Under the pieces are notes generated by a model that did not search any database, was not told the origin of the DNA, and was given only the letters and a program-made list of their open reading frames with translations. Positions 33,795 through 43,541 of a stretch of DNA of 64,000 bases are shown piece by piece. This DNA comes from Flagellimonas nanhaiensis (GTDB lineage: Bacteria; Bacteroidota; Bacteroidia; Flavobacteriales; Flavobacteriaceae), in the NCBI RefSeq assembly GCF_003382275.1, contig NZ_QTJX01000001.1, forward strand, positions 1,550,001 through 1,614,000. The letters run 5' to 3'. Position 1 is the stretch's first letter; each line of letters opens with the position of its first letter. The translations under genes were made by a program, and so were the position numbers.

Positions 33795-35567
33795 TTAAAC
33801 AATATCCATTTTGCGCAGTAGAAATGAAGCGTTCATGTTTTTGCAGATACCCTCCTTTAGGAGATAATCAAAATGCAGTTCATCATCAACAATCTGAGTT
33901 TCAAAAAAATGGTTCTTCACCTTGTCTTGAGTTTTGGAAAGCTCACAAAGACTTAAATCGTGCGTGGCAATGATTCCTGTAACTCCCATTTTGCTCAGTT
34001 TCTTTATCAATTCCTTTGATCCCGAAGCTTTATCAACACTATTGGTGCCTTTCAATATTTCGTCTAGTACAACCAGATAGGTATCTTCTTTAAGTTGGTC
34101 CATGATAAACTGTAAGCGGGACAGTTCAGCAAAGAAATAAGAGCTGTTCTCCGTTAGTGAATCTATCGTCCTCATACTGGTGATGAGTTTAATGGGACTG
34201 TACTTGCTTTGCACTGCACAAACCGGCAATCCGGAGTTGGCCATTACCATAAACAGGGATACCGTTCTTAAAAAAGTGCTTTTTCCCGCCATATTTGCCC
34301 CAGTAATTATAAAGAAGTCTTCTTTTTCCAATAGAACATCGCTACAGATTCTCTTTTCGCCAAAAATTAGGGGATGCCCCAGGGATTTGGCCTCTATTTG
34401 TTTAGAAGTGTTCCCTACAATCTCTGGATAGGTGTTTTTGGGGTGATTAAATGCAAACGTCCCTAGCGAATTAAAGGCATCAAAAAATGCCAGGGTATCA
34501 AACCACTGTTCCACCTCTTTGCCATGTTCCAAAATCCATTGCTCTATTCGAAGGGTGCAGTAGAGGTCCCATAAAAAGAAACCGTTTCCAATGACTGCCA
34601 CAAGTAGATTGTTCCGGTTGTCCAAAGCGTCCAGAGCCCTTGAAAATTTTTTAAACTTTTCAGACGCCTTCGTTTGTTCTGCTATAATCCCTTCCTTTTC
34701 CTTCTTTAGAAGTTCAGCGTGTACCGTTTCATTTTCAATTGCTGCCAACAACAGGACGTATTGTTGCATATCTTTTTTGATCCTATTGGTCTTTGCACTC
34801 AAATTATTCACCTTTTTTAAGTGCGTTGCGGTAATCGCCAACCCAGTCAAAAACCAATAAAAAGGAAGTTGCGAGCTAATAAAACTCAAAATAGCGGCCG
34901 CCAACAATAAAATTGATACCAAACCAAAAAGTGGAACAATCCATTTAAAATATGAAGCCATAAACGGTTTAAATCCTTTCAACCATGCAACGATACTTTT
35001 AGTGGGGGTTTCACTTTTCACCATGCGGGCAAGCGCCGTAAAGTTCTGGCGCCAAGCTGTCTTACCTGCCAATTCTCTGATGGCTTCTTGACGTTTTGGG
35101 ATGTCTTGAATATTGTTGGAAGAAAGTAGATCGGCCAGATATTTTCGCCCTTCTTTAAGTCCAGTTCTATTGGCATACTGAAAGAAAGAGCCCCTGCCAA
35201 ACAAATCGATATCCGAACTATAGAAATGATTGGCTTCCTCATATTCCAGACCTTCAGGTCGATCTAGATAGTCTCCTTTTAAAATTTGAAGTTCCTCTTC
35301 ATTGATGGCGTATATTTCTTTATTCAGCAAATGGGAAGACTTGTGGGAAAGATAAACCTTAACCAAGAAAACGAAAGTTGTTACACCTACCCCTAGAATG
35401 ACCAATATCATAGGGGTATTTTCAAAAAATAAATAGGTTAACACCACGGTAAGCAGAAATACCAATAAACGCAAAGAACCTATCAGTTTAAGCGTTCTGT
35501 TGCCTTTCTGAATCAATTCATTGAACTCTTTAAGGCGTTTTTGGTAAACTAAAACCGGATCATGCAT
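33795..35567 (-). CDS. Membrane-anchored MutS-family ATPase
   Basis: The 590-residue protein ends in a MutS-type ATPase domain: Walker A ITGANMAGKSTFLRTVSLFM, Walker B TYLVVLDEILKGTNSVDKAS, and VTGIIATHDLSLCEL. The N-terminal mismatch-recognition and connector domains are missing; instead there are two pairs of hydrophobic helices (about 28-70 and 210-245) around a helical lever-like region with DIDLFGRGSFFQYANRT. Such MutS-related membrane proteins occur in Bacteroidota and Firmicutes; they are not the MutS of mismatch repair. Role unknown. It is divergent from the DUF294 gene at 35696. Confidence 0.83.
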   Translation of the reverse strand: MHDPVLVYQKRLKEFNELIQKGNRTLKLIGSLRLLVFLLTVVLTYLFFENTPMILVILGVGVTTFVFLVKVYLSHKSSHLLNKEIYAINEEELQILKGDYLDRPEGLEYEEANHFYSSDIDLFGRGSFFQYANRTGLKEGRKYLADLLSSNNIQDIPKRQEAIRELAGKTAWRQNFTALARMVKSETPTKSIVAWLKGFKPFMASYFKWIVPLFGLVSILLLAAAILSFISSQLPFYWFLTGLAITATHLKKVNNLSAKTNRIKKDMQQYVLLLAAIENETVHAELLKKEKEGIIAEQTKASEKFKKFSRALDALDNRNNLLVAVIGNGFFLWDLYCTLRIEQWILEHGKEVEQWFDTLAFFDAFNSLGTFAFNHPKNTYPEIVGNTSKQIEAKSLGHPLIFGEKRICSDVLLEKEDFFIITGANMAGKSTFLRTVSLFMVMANSGLPVCAVQSKYSPIKLITSMRTIDSLTENSSYFFAELSRLQFIMDQLKEDTYLVVLDEILKGTNSVDKASGSKELIKKLSKMGVTGIIATHDLSLCELSKTQDKVKNHFFETQIVDDELHFDYLLKEGICKNMNASFLLRKMDIV

Positions 35568-35695
35568 AGGTAGGTAATGGTGTTACGCGCAGAAAATTGC
35601 AATAATTAGAACCAAAAGCTAATATAAGCTCAATATTCTGAACAGGGTACTTTTTAAACCATACATCCAAGCATGATTACCGTTAAATTTGAGTT

Positions 35696-37615
35696 ATGAA
35701 AAATAGTATTTCAGAACGGATAGCCGATTTCCTCAAAAAATTCCCACCATTCTCCTATTTATCCCTAGAGGAACTCTTCGACCTGTCAACGGAAATCACC
35801 ATTCTATACAAAACTAAGGGCAGTATTGTTTTTAAGAACGGTGAACAGCCCCACGATTTCTTTTATGTGGTTCACAAGGGTGCCATAGCGCTATGGAAGG
35901 AAGATGAAAATGTGGTCATCGATATCTGTGATGAAGGGGACATTTTTGGCCTTAGGCCCATTATAGCCAACGACACCTATAGATTAGACGCCAAGGCCCA
36001 GGAGGAAAGTATGCTCTATGCCATACCCATTTCACTCTTTAAGCCTTATGCCAAGGAAAATGGTAGCATTGGGAACTATTTGGTGGAAAGCTTTGCTTCA
36101 AATACAAGAAACCCCTACTCTACAACGCACAAAGGACAATTGCTCGGTGACACGGCCAAGTTCAATCCCAACAATTCAGGTTCCCGGTTATTGGATGTAC
36201 AGCCCGTTGAATACTCGGATAATATAGCTAGCGTTACTATGGAAACTAGTGTCAAGGATATTGCCCGTTTAATGACGCAGAAAGGTATTGGTGCCATGCT
36301 CATTGAAAACGAGGGACTTCCTGTGGGGATTATTACTGACAAAGACCTCAGAAACAAAATTGCCACTGGAAATTTTGGCATTGATGTCAATGCGGAACAA
36401 ATAATGTCGTCACCAGTTATTACCTACCCTACCAAACTAACTCTAACCCAGGCACAAATGGCCATGATGAAGAGCAATATCAGTCATTTGGTACTCACTG
36501 AGGACGGCACGGTGAACACCAAAGCTTTGGGCATTCTTTCCAAGCATGACATCATGTTATCTCTCGGCAACAATCCGGCTGTATTGGTCAAGGCCATAAA
36601 AAGAACAAAATCGGTTGATGAGATAAAACCCATCAGAAAAGGTGTAATGAACCTTTTAATGGGGTATCTAGATCAAAACATTCCCATGTCCCTCACTTCT
36701 AAAATCATTTCTGAACTCAACGATGCCTGTATCAAACAGGTAATCGGGCTGTCATTACAAAAAATGGAGAAGGAACCTCCGGTTTCTTTTGCCTGGTTAG
36801 CTATGGGAAGCCAAGGAAGAAGTGAACAAATGTTGCACACCGACCAGGATAATGCCCTCTTGTTCAACAATGTTGAGGAATCCGAACTTGAGACTACCCG
36901 AGATTATTTCCTGAAGCTTTCCAAACATATTACCCAAGGACTTAACCTTATAGGTTATGAATATTGTCCGGCAGATATGATGGCCAGTAATCCCAAGTGG
37001 TGCAAAAGTCTTAGTGAGTTTGAACAAATGACTGCTAAGTGGATCATGAATCCCGGACCAGAAGAAGTATTGCTCTGTACCATCTTCTTTGATTATAACC
37101 ATACCTATGGTGATAAAGCGCTAGTGGAACAACTATCTGCATATATCTTTGATACCGTTGAAAAATACCCTATTTTCTTGTCCCATTTAGCAACCAGTGC
37201 TTTGCAAAACCCCTCTCCTACTGGCTTTTTTCGTCAATTTTTGGTGGAACAGGATGGTGAACACAAGGATACCTTTGATTTAAAACGGCGAGCAATGATG
37301 CCCTTGGTGGATGCTGCCAGAGTTTTGATTCTTTCGCACAACATAACCGGAATCAGCAATACTTGGGAACGCTATGAAAAATTGGCCCAATTGGAACCGA
37401 CTAACGAAGAGCTTTATCTGGCATGTTCCTACGCAAGTAAAGCGCTTTTAAAGTTCAGAACACGACAAGGCTTGACCCATAATGATTCTGGAAGGTATAT
37501 TTCATTGCAAAGCTTGAACAAAGAGGAAAAAATGAAGCTTAAACGAACATTCAAAACCGTAAAGGAAATTCAACAACTGATCTCTGTTCGTTTTATGACC
37601 CATAGACTTCGATAG
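35696..37615 (+). CDS. cNMP-binding/CBS/DUF294 nucleotidyltransferase-like protein
   Basis: The 639-residue protein has a cyclic-nucleotide-binding-like domain (1-130), two CBS domains (about 175-295), a DUF294 nucleotidyltransferase-like domain with GSQGRSEQ at 371-378 and D383/D385 in the HTDQDNALLF motif, and a DUF294_C domain (about 480-620). The GlnD-like active site is kept, so nucleotidyl transfer is possible. CBS domains suggest regulation by adenylates. In several phyla this gene is followed by a DnaQ-like exonuclease and sits beside acs/actP, as here. A role in controlling acetate metabolism is inferred. Confidence 0.88.
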   Translation: MKNSISERIADFLKKFPPFSYLSLEELFDLSTEITILYKTKGSIVFKNGEQPHDFFYVVHKGAIALWKEDENVVIDICDEGDIFGLRPIIANDTYRLDAKAQEESMLYAIPISLFKPYAKENGSIGNYLVESFASNTRNPYSTTHKGQLLGDTAKFNPNNSGSRLLDVQPVEYSDNIASVTMETSVKDIARLMTQKGIGAMLIENEGLPVGIITDKDLRNKIATGNFGIDVNAEQIMSSPVITYPTKLTLTQAQMAMMKSNISHLVLTEDGTVNTKALGILSKHDIMLSLGNNPAVLVKAIKRTKSVDEIKPIRKGVMNLLMGYLDQNIPMSLTSKIISELNDACIKQVIGLSLQKMEKEPPVSFAWLAMGSQGRSEQMLHTDQDNALLFNNVEESELETTRDYFLKLSKHITQGLNLIGYEYCPADMMASNPKWCKSLSEFEQMTAKWIMNPGPEEVLLCTIFFDYNHTYGDKALVEQLSAYIFDTVEKYPIFLSHLATSALQNPSPTGFFRQFLVEQDGEHKDTFDLKRRAMMPLVDAARVLILSHNITGISNTWERYEKLAQLEPTNEELYLACSYASKALLKFRTRQGLTHNDSGRYISLQSLNKEEKMKLKRTFKTVKEIQQLISVRFMTHRLR

Positions 37616-37617
37616 CA

Positions 37618-38277
37618 ATGGGAAAGGCAAAAACATATCCAGATTTTTGGCTAAGCTACGAAGCTTCATTGAAGACCAATCTCCCATCACAACTGGAGGA
37701 CAACATTTTTGTAGTACTGGATACTGAAACTACGGGGTTGGATATTAAAAAAGACCGTATTTTAAGCATTGGGGCACTTACTATTAAAAATAGTGCCATA
37801 AAGGCCAATGAAGCCATAGAAGTTTTTGTTCAGCAAGAACGATATTCATCTGAAAGTGCCAAAATACATGGGATTCTCAAAAAGGATTCTGAAGGTCAAT
37901 TAACTGAGCTGGAAGCCCTCCAAAAGCTGCTTAAAATGCTTAAAGGTGCTATCATTGTTGCCCATCACGCCAAATTTGATGTTACCATGATCAATAATGC
38001 CCTAAAAAGAAATGGACTTCCCAAATTAATGAATAAATCCCTGGATACCTCAACACTGTATTCCAAAACTTTAAGCCGTAGGGATAGAGAAAATTTAGGT
38101 GGACATTTCTCCCTAGATCATCTGGCCCATGAATTCAATGTGCCCAAAGGAGATAGGCACACTGCTCTTGGGGACGCCTATATAACAGCCGTTGCTTTTC
38201 TTCATATTATAAGCAAACTAAAACCTGCCTCTCTTAACAATTTATTGAAGAAAGACAGGTTTTGGCCTTTTTGGTAA
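37618..38277 (+). CDS. DnaQ-like 3'-5' exonuclease (DEDDh)
   Basis: The 219-residue protein has the DEDDh exonuclease motifs: FVVLDTETTGLD (D35, E37), VAHHAKFDVTMINNAL, and the last motif DRHTALGDAYIT with catalytic histidine and aspartate. It lacks the polymerase-binding tail of true DNA polymerase III epsilon, so it is a separate nuclease. Two bases separate it from the DUF294 gene, so they are coupled. It converges on acs with only four bases between stop codons. Confidence 0.87.
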   Translation: MGKAKTYPDFWLSYEASLKTNLPSQLEDNIFVVLDTETTGLDIKKDRILSIGALTIKNSAIKANEAIEVFVQQERYSSESAKIHGILKKDSEGQLTELEALQKLLKMLKGAIIVAHHAKFDVTMINNALKRNGLPKLMNKSLDTSTLYSKTLSRRDRENLGGHFSLDHLAHEFNVPKGDRHTALGDAYITAVAFLHIISKLKPASLNNLLKKDRFWPFW

Positions 38278-38281
38278 TAGC

Positions 38282-40189
38282 TTAAAGCGACTCTTCCATA
38301 ATTTTTTCAACCACTTCTGGGTTGAGCAAAGTAGAGGTGTCGCCCAAATTGGAAGTATCTTTCGACGCAATTTTTCTAAGGATACGTCTCATGATCTTAC
38401 CGCTCCGAGTCTTAGGTAGCCCTGGAACAAATTGTATTTTGTCAAGTTTAGCAATTGGTCCGATGTGTTCGGTAATTACTTGATTGATTTCCTTCTTCAA
38501 ATTTTCCCTATTCCTGGACTCTCCGGTTTCTTTCAAAATAACATAGCCATAAAGCGCATTTCCTTTGATGTCGTGTGGGAAGCCTACAATTGCAGATTCA
38601 GCCACGGCCTGGTGCTCATTTATGGCATCTTCGATTGGGGCCGTACCCAAATTATGTCCGGAAACTATGATAACATCATCTACCCTACCTGTAATACGAT
38701 AATATCCCACTTCGTCCCGAAGGGCACCGTCTCCGGTAAAATATTTACCATCGAAAGCAGAAAAATAGGTTTCCTTATATCGTTTGTGATCTCCCCAAAT
38801 AGTTCTTGCTATGGATGGCCAGGGAAATTTGATGCAGAGTCTTCCATCTACTTGATTTCCCTTGATTTCATTGCCATTCTCATCCATCAATGCAGGTTGT
38901 ACCCCAGGCATGGGAAGGGTGGCATAGGTGGGTTTGGTGGGAGTTGAAAATGGTATGGGCGAAATAAGTACGCCTCCCGTTTCTGTCTGCCACCAAGTAT
39001 CCACAATTGGACATTTCTTTTCACCTACATGATCATTGTACCAGTGCCATGCTTCCTCATTAATGGGTTCACCCACAGTACCTAAAATCTTGAGGCTGGA
39101 CAGGTCATATTCTGTAACAAAATCCAGGTTTTCTTTAGCCAAGGCCCTAATTGCCGTTGGGGCAGTGTAAAACTGGGTAATTTTGTGCTTTTGGACAATC
39201 TCCCAAAACCGTCCAAAATCTGGATAAGAGGGAACTCCTTCAAACATTACCGTGGTGGCACCATTGGCCAAAGGTCCATATACAATGTAGGAATGCCCGG
39301 TTATCCATCCAATATCCGCTGTACACCAGTATACGTCATCCTCTCGGTATTGGAATACATTTTTAAATGTATAGGCAGTGTAAACCATATACCCTGCAGT
39401 TGAATGTACCATTCCTTTAGGGCGACCTGTGGACCCAGATGTATATAGAATGAACAAGGGGTCTTCAGCGTCCATGACTTCAGGTTCGCAATCTGCGTAA
39501 GCCTTTTCCAACAACGGTTCCAACCAAAAATCACGTCCTTCTTCCATGGTAACCTCTGTTTTGGTACGTTTTGCCACCAAAACGCTTTCAACAGAATCAC
39601 ATTGGGTAAGGGCTTCATCCACAATTCCTTTTAGGTCGATGGTTTTAGATCCTCTGAAAGATCCATCGGAAGTCAAAACCATTTTAGCTCCACAATCATT
39701 GATTCTAGTGGATAATGCTGTAGATGAGAATCCTGCAAAAACAACCGAATGTACTGCCCCAATGCGTGCGCATGCCAAAAGAGAAATAGCCAACTCCGGA
39801 ATCATGGGCAAATAGATAACCACCCTATCTCCTTTTTTAATGCCCTTATCCTTCAACACGTTGGCAAACTTGCATACTTTTTCATGCAATTCCTTATAGG
39901 TTATATGTTGAGCCTCTTCTTTTGGGTCATTGGGTTCAAAAAGTATGGCCGTTTTGTCACCACGAATATGCAGATGTCTATCGATACAGTTTTCGGTGAT
40001 GTTCAATTTTGCGCCTTCAAACCACTTGATCTCAGGTTTTGAAAAATCCCAATCCAAAACTTTGTCCCATTTTTTCCTCCAGACAAAATGTTCTTCGGCT
40101 ACTTCGTCCCAAAAGCTTTCTGGGTTTCTTATGGATTTTCGATATACCTGAAAATACTCTTCTAAGTGTTTTATGTGATAATTACTCAT
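38282..40189 (-). CDS. acs: Acetyl-CoA synthetase (AMP-forming)
   Basis: The 635-residue enzyme activates acetate to acetyl-CoA through acetyl-AMP. It has the adenylate-forming core motif FILYTSGSTGRPKGMVHSTA, the WWQTETGG motif, the hinge region with YYRITGRVDDVIIVSGHNLG and the acetylation-site lysine in PKTRSGKIMRRILRK. Length and start (MSNYHIKHLEEYFQVYRKSI) match Bacteroidota acs. The catalytic lysine is in the usual reversible-acetylation context. It is the last gene of an operon with a response regulator and sensor kinase and 31 bases after the regulator. Confidence 0.97.
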   Translation of the reverse strand: MSNYHIKHLEEYFQVYRKSIRNPESFWDEVAEEHFVWRKKWDKVLDWDFSKPEIKWFEGAKLNITENCIDRHLHIRGDKTAILFEPNDPKEEAQHITYKELHEKVCKFANVLKDKGIKKGDRVVIYLPMIPELAISLLACARIGAVHSVVFAGFSSTALSTRINDCGAKMVLTSDGSFRGSKTIDLKGIVDEALTQCDSVESVLVAKRTKTEVTMEEGRDFWLEPLLEKAYADCEPEVMDAEDPLFILYTSGSTGRPKGMVHSTAGYMVYTAYTFKNVFQYREDDVYWCTADIGWITGHSYIVYGPLANGATTVMFEGVPSYPDFGRFWEIVQKHKITQFYTAPTAIRALAKENLDFVTEYDLSSLKILGTVGEPINEEAWHWYNDHVGEKKCPIVDTWWQTETGGVLISPIPFSTPTKPTYATLPMPGVQPALMDENGNEIKGNQVDGRLCIKFPWPSIARTIWGDHKRYKETYFSAFDGKYFTGDGALRDEVGYYRITGRVDDVIIVSGHNLGTAPIEDAINEHQAVAESAIVGFPHDIKGNALYGYVILKETGESRNRENLKKEINQVITEHIGPIAKLDKIQFVPGLPKTRSGKIMRRILRKIASKDTSNLGDTSTLLNPEVVEKIMEESL

Positions 40190-40220
40190 GGTGTTTTTAT
40201 TTAGTTAATTTGAATTCTTT

Positions 40221-40583
40221 TTACATCAAGTTTGATATTTCCGTCACTATCTTTTTTATTGAAAATGGTTTGGTCATGTACATATCCGCGCCCAAATCCA
40301 GTCCTTTTTGAACATCGGCAGGTTTGTTCTTTGCAGACAGGAAAACAACTTTTGTGTCTTGCATGTCCTTGTTCTCCTTTATTTTTTGAAGCGTGGCATA
40401 ACCATCCATTTGAGGCATCATAATATCCAACAGAACAACATCTGGGAATTGTTTTTCCGCAATTTCAAGGGCTTCTGTACCATCACGGGCAATGAATACC
40501 TCAAAGTCCTTTTTTTTGAAAGCATATTCCAATGACATTACAATATTGGGCTCATCGTCCACTATCAATATTTTTTTCTTCAT
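40221..40583 (-). CDS. Single-domain response regulator (CheY-like)
   Basis: The 120-residue protein is a receiver domain alone: KKKILIVDDEPNIVMSLEYA with acidic D9/D10, phosphoacceptor D53 in VVLLDIMMPQMDG, conserved S/K in VVFLSAKNKPAD and MTKPFS. No output domain is present, so it must act through another protein. Its start overlaps the kinase stop codon (ATGA junction), so they are a cognate pair, probably controlling acetate uptake or acs. Confidence 0.93.
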   Translation of the reverse strand: MKKKILIVDDEPNIVMSLEYAFKKKDFEVFIARDGTEALEIAEKQFPDVVLLDIMMPQMDGYATLQKIKENKDMQDTKVVFLSAKNKPADVQKGLDLGADMYMTKPFSIKKIVTEISNLM

Positions 40584-43267
40584 TCTGATTTAGGTATTGT
40601 GAATATCAAACGGGCACCATTATCATAGGAAGTGTCCACCCATATTTTTCCATTGTGACTCTCTACAATTCGCTTGCAAATTGCCAATCCGAAACCACTT
40701 CCCTGTGGCTTTTTGATATTCTGATTTTTTGATTGATAAAATTTCTCAAAAATGTAACTGTGTTCTTCTTTTGGGATTCCCCTTCCGTTATCTTCCACTG
40801 AAATGGAAACAAACCCATTATCCTCGGCAGTTTTTATATCTATTTTGCCCTTATCTTCTTTGGTAAATTTCAGTGCGTTGGAGAGTAGATTGGTCAATAC
40901 TTGTAGAATACGGTCCTCATCGTAAACTCCCTTGATGTTCTTTTGTTGGGAAAAACTTACTTCAACCCCTTTGCGAGCTGCTATTTGGGAAATTCCATTG
41001 ATTGCCTTTTCTATGGTTTTGTTGATTTTTTGACTCTTCATGTTCAGCTCCGCCCTGTCGCTCGACAGTTTTTCCAAGTCAAGGATATTGTGTATCAACG
41101 CTGCCAATCTGTCCGTGTCTCTATTAATATTTTCAAGAAATTGCCTTCGTAGCTCCTGTGGCATATCCTCATCAACCAATACCTCCGAAGCAGCCTTGAT
41201 TGATGTAATGGGTGTCTTAAGTTCATGTGCCACTGTGTCCAAAAATTCATCTTTTTGTTTATCCTGTTCCCTAAGCTCTACGTTGACATTTTTTAGCTGC
41301 TCTGCCATTGTAGACAATTCCTCGGATTTTTCTATCAGAAGTTTGTTATTGGCCTTGGTCTTTTTTGTCTCTTCCAAAATGTTCAAAACCTCAACCAAGC
41401 TAATTGGCTTTTCTTTGGATACGGAGGACAACAATATTTTGGCCGATGCACTCCCAATACTACCGGTCAATAGTTTTTCTGAAAAATTTATCAACCGTGA
41501 GTCTGCTTTTTCCTCCGTTTCGGCGATGTTATGTTTCCTATTAAAAATTTTAAGGGCCCTATCTGTTTTCTGCTTGCCCAAAAACCGGTAGAGCAATCTT
41601 TTGATATCCGCTACATAGGCTTCTCCTTTCCAAACAAAGGCACCCTCCTGCAAATTCTCATAGTTTTCATAGTTCACGAACATTTCAGCATAGTTCCTCT
41701 CTCTGTAGTTTCCCTTGTGGCTTACCGAAAAGCCCACAAAACAAAGGGTGTTCAGGCTCAAACTCCACAAAAATGCATTGTTTTCAGGGGTAAGGTAATC
41801 CACACCGAACAGCTGTGAAGGTCTTAGCCAATCTTTGTCAAACAGTCCTGATGTCATAATGGTACTATCCGCATCAACGGTGTTGACCACAATGGGTAGG
41901 ATGAGGGTATAACAGACCACCACGAGCCCAACTACTATTCCCAAAATAGAAGCTTGTGCTGTACCTCTTCTCCAAAAAAGTCCAAAAAAGAATGAGGGGG
42001 CCAATTGTGCTATAATCACAAATGCGATGAGACCAATGGAATATAAGGACAGCTGTGCCGAAAATATGATGTAAAAAAAGTAAGCCACTATTGTCAATGT
42101 GAAAATGGCCAATCTTCTTATGTTCTTAATGTTCTTTGAATTTTCCTCTGGATTGCCCTGAATCATTTTCTTCAAAAAACCGTAGGGAATTATTATGTTG
42201 TTACTGACCATGGTGGACAAAGCCAATGTAGATACCACGATCATGGATATAACTGCGGAAAATCCACCTATAAATACCAAGGTCGCTAAAAAAATATTTC
42301 CCTCCTGAAGAGGCAAGAGCAATGTATAATAGTCATGATTCACCGAGCTGGGTAAACTAATGTTTCCTGCCCATGCTATGAAAATGACAAGAAGGTTGAA
42401 CAGCAAAAGGTAGAGAGGAAATAGCCAAACAGCTTTTTTAAGGTGTCCTTCTTCTTCATTTTCCACTACAGCTACGTGAAATTGTCGAGGCAACAAAAAA
42501 ATGGCAAAAAACGATAAGCAGATGGTAAATAACCAATTGAATCCGTTTTCTATACCTCCAAAAGAGCTCAACGTCTTAAAGTTGGAAGCGGAGGAAGCTT
42601 TGATGTACAGGTCCTCCGTACCATCAAAAAGGTAAAAAGTCACATAGATACCAACAATCAAAAAGAAGAACAATTTTAGGATTGATTCTATACTTACCGT
42701 TGCAATTATTCCCTTTTTCCGAAGGGAGGCATCCGTAGATAATGTCCCAAAGAATGCAACAAAAACCGCAATTAGAATGGCTATATAAAAAGTGGTGTCA
42801 CTCAATATGCTGGAAGATGCATAACCTTGGTCTTCCGTAATAATTTCAAAAGTTTCGGAAACCGCTTTCAGCTGTAATGATATATAGGGTATAATGGCCA
42901 ATAAACAGGTAAAGGTCACCAAGGCCCCCAAAAACCTACTGTTCCCATATCGTAAGGAAATGAAATCTGCAATGCTGGAGATTTTTTGTTGTTTGGAAAT
43001 ACGGATAATCTTTCTCATAAGAATTATCCAAAGAGGAAGAGCTATGACGGGTCCCAGATAAATACCCAAAAAACTGATTCCCGATTGTGATGCAATCCCT
43101 ACACTGCCATAATAGGTCCAAGCGGTACAATAAACTGCCAAGGAAAGTACATAGACGTATGGGTTATTGACCCACTTGCTCTTACCGTTCTTTTCAGCAA
43201 AAAAAGCGATCAGGAACAAGAAGCCCAAATAGCCAACTATGATCAATATGAGCAAATAGTTACTCAT
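40580..43267 (-). CDS. Histidine kinase fused to a sodium/solute symporter-type sensor (CbrA-like)
   Basis: Residues 1-500 form an SSS-family transporter-like domain of about 13 helices (for example GNSRFLGALVTFTCLLAIIP and GGFSAVISMIVVSTLALSTM). A linker and coiled coil (about 560-670) follow, then HisKA with the phosphorylated His in TVAHELKTPITSIKAASEVL (near 680) and a HATPase domain (NLLSNALKFTKEDKG, SVEDNGRGIPKEE, GSGFGLAICKRIVE). Like CbrA, it may sense a transported solute or its flux. Placed between actP and acs, acetate or a related acid is the likely signal. It overlaps the upstream 66-residue gene by eight bases. Confidence 0.9.
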   Translation of the reverse strand: MSNYLLILIIVGYLGFLFLIAFFAEKNGKSKWVNNPYVYVLSLAVYCTAWTYYGSVGIASQSGISFLGIYLGPVIALPLWIILMRKIIRISKQQKISSIADFISLRYGNSRFLGALVTFTCLLAIIPYISLQLKAVSETFEIITEDQGYASSSILSDTTFYIAILIAVFVAFFGTLSTDASLRKKGIIATVSIESILKLFFFLIVGIYVTFYLFDGTEDLYIKASSASNFKTLSSFGGIENGFNWLFTICLSFFAIFLLPRQFHVAVVENEEEGHLKKAVWLFPLYLLLFNLLVIFIAWAGNISLPSSVNHDYYTLLLPLQEGNIFLATLVFIGGFSAVISMIVVSTLALSTMVSNNIIIPYGFLKKMIQGNPEENSKNIKNIRRLAIFTLTIVAYFFYIIFSAQLSLYSIGLIAFVIIAQLAPSFFFGLFWRRGTAQASILGIVVGLVVVCYTLILPIVVNTVDADSTIMTSGLFDKDWLRPSQLFGVDYLTPENNAFLWSLSLNTLCFVGFSVSHKGNYRERNYAEMFVNYENYENLQEGAFVWKGEAYVADIKRLLYRFLGKQKTDRALKIFNRKHNIAETEEKADSRLINFSEKLLTGSIGSASAKILLSSVSKEKPISLVEVLNILEETKKTKANNKLLIEKSEELSTMAEQLKNVNVELREQDKQKDEFLDTVAHELKTPITSIKAASEVLVDEDMPQELRRQFLENINRDTDRLAALIHNILDLEKLSSDRAELNMKSQKINKTIEKAINGISQIAARKGVEVSFSQQKNIKGVYDEDRILQVLTNLLSNALKFTKEDKGKIDIKTAEDNGFVSISVEDNGRGIPKEEHSYIFEKFYQSKNQNIKKPQGSGFGLAICKRIVESHNGKIWVDTSYDNGARLIFTIPKSE

Positions 43268-43460
43268 AGAACTTTTTAAGGATTATGTAGGAAATTATTA
43301 TGCCTCCCAACCAACACAGAAAAATGAATGCATAAAACAATGGAAATCCCAAGACATGAAGCTCTTTATCAAAAAGAGCAACAAACGGGACATTCCATAG
43401 AAAGAAAAGTACCGCTGCCAGTAGAATCAGTTTTTGTTGATGTCTTTTCTTCATGTTCAT
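43260..43460 (-). CDS. Small two-helix membrane protein coupled to the symporter-kinase
   Basis: The 66-residue protein has a basic start (NMKKRHQQK) and two hydrophobic helices (LILLAAVLFFLWNVPFVALF and FPLFYAFIFLCWLGGIIISY). It overlaps the kinase start by eight bases, so their translation is linked. In Pseudomonas a small membrane protein (CbrX) is similarly coupled to CbrA; the arrangement is analogous, but homology is not established. It may help assemble or modulate the sensor. Confidence 0.72.
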   Translation of the reverse strand: MNMKKRHQQKLILLAAVLFFLWNVPFVALFDKELHVLGFPLFYAFIFLCWLGGIIISYIILKKFYE

Positions 43461-43480
43461 GATTAGGTTCTTCTAATTAA

Positions 43481-43520
43481 AATTACAAAAACGGTGCGGG
43501 TTATTATACCAGCACCGTCT
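43481..43520 (-). terminator. Terminator between actP and the sensor-kinase operon
   Basis: On the minus strand ACGGTGC (complement of 43512-43518) and GCACCGT (complement of 43491-43497) form a seven-pair stem, extended by TGG/CCC-like pairs, followed by a T-rich run (complement of 43481-43490). It lies just past the actP stop codon. It separates the uptake transcript from the regulatory one or reduces read-through. Confidence 0.7.
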
Positions 43521-43541
43521 TTAGTAACCAACCAAATGAAA

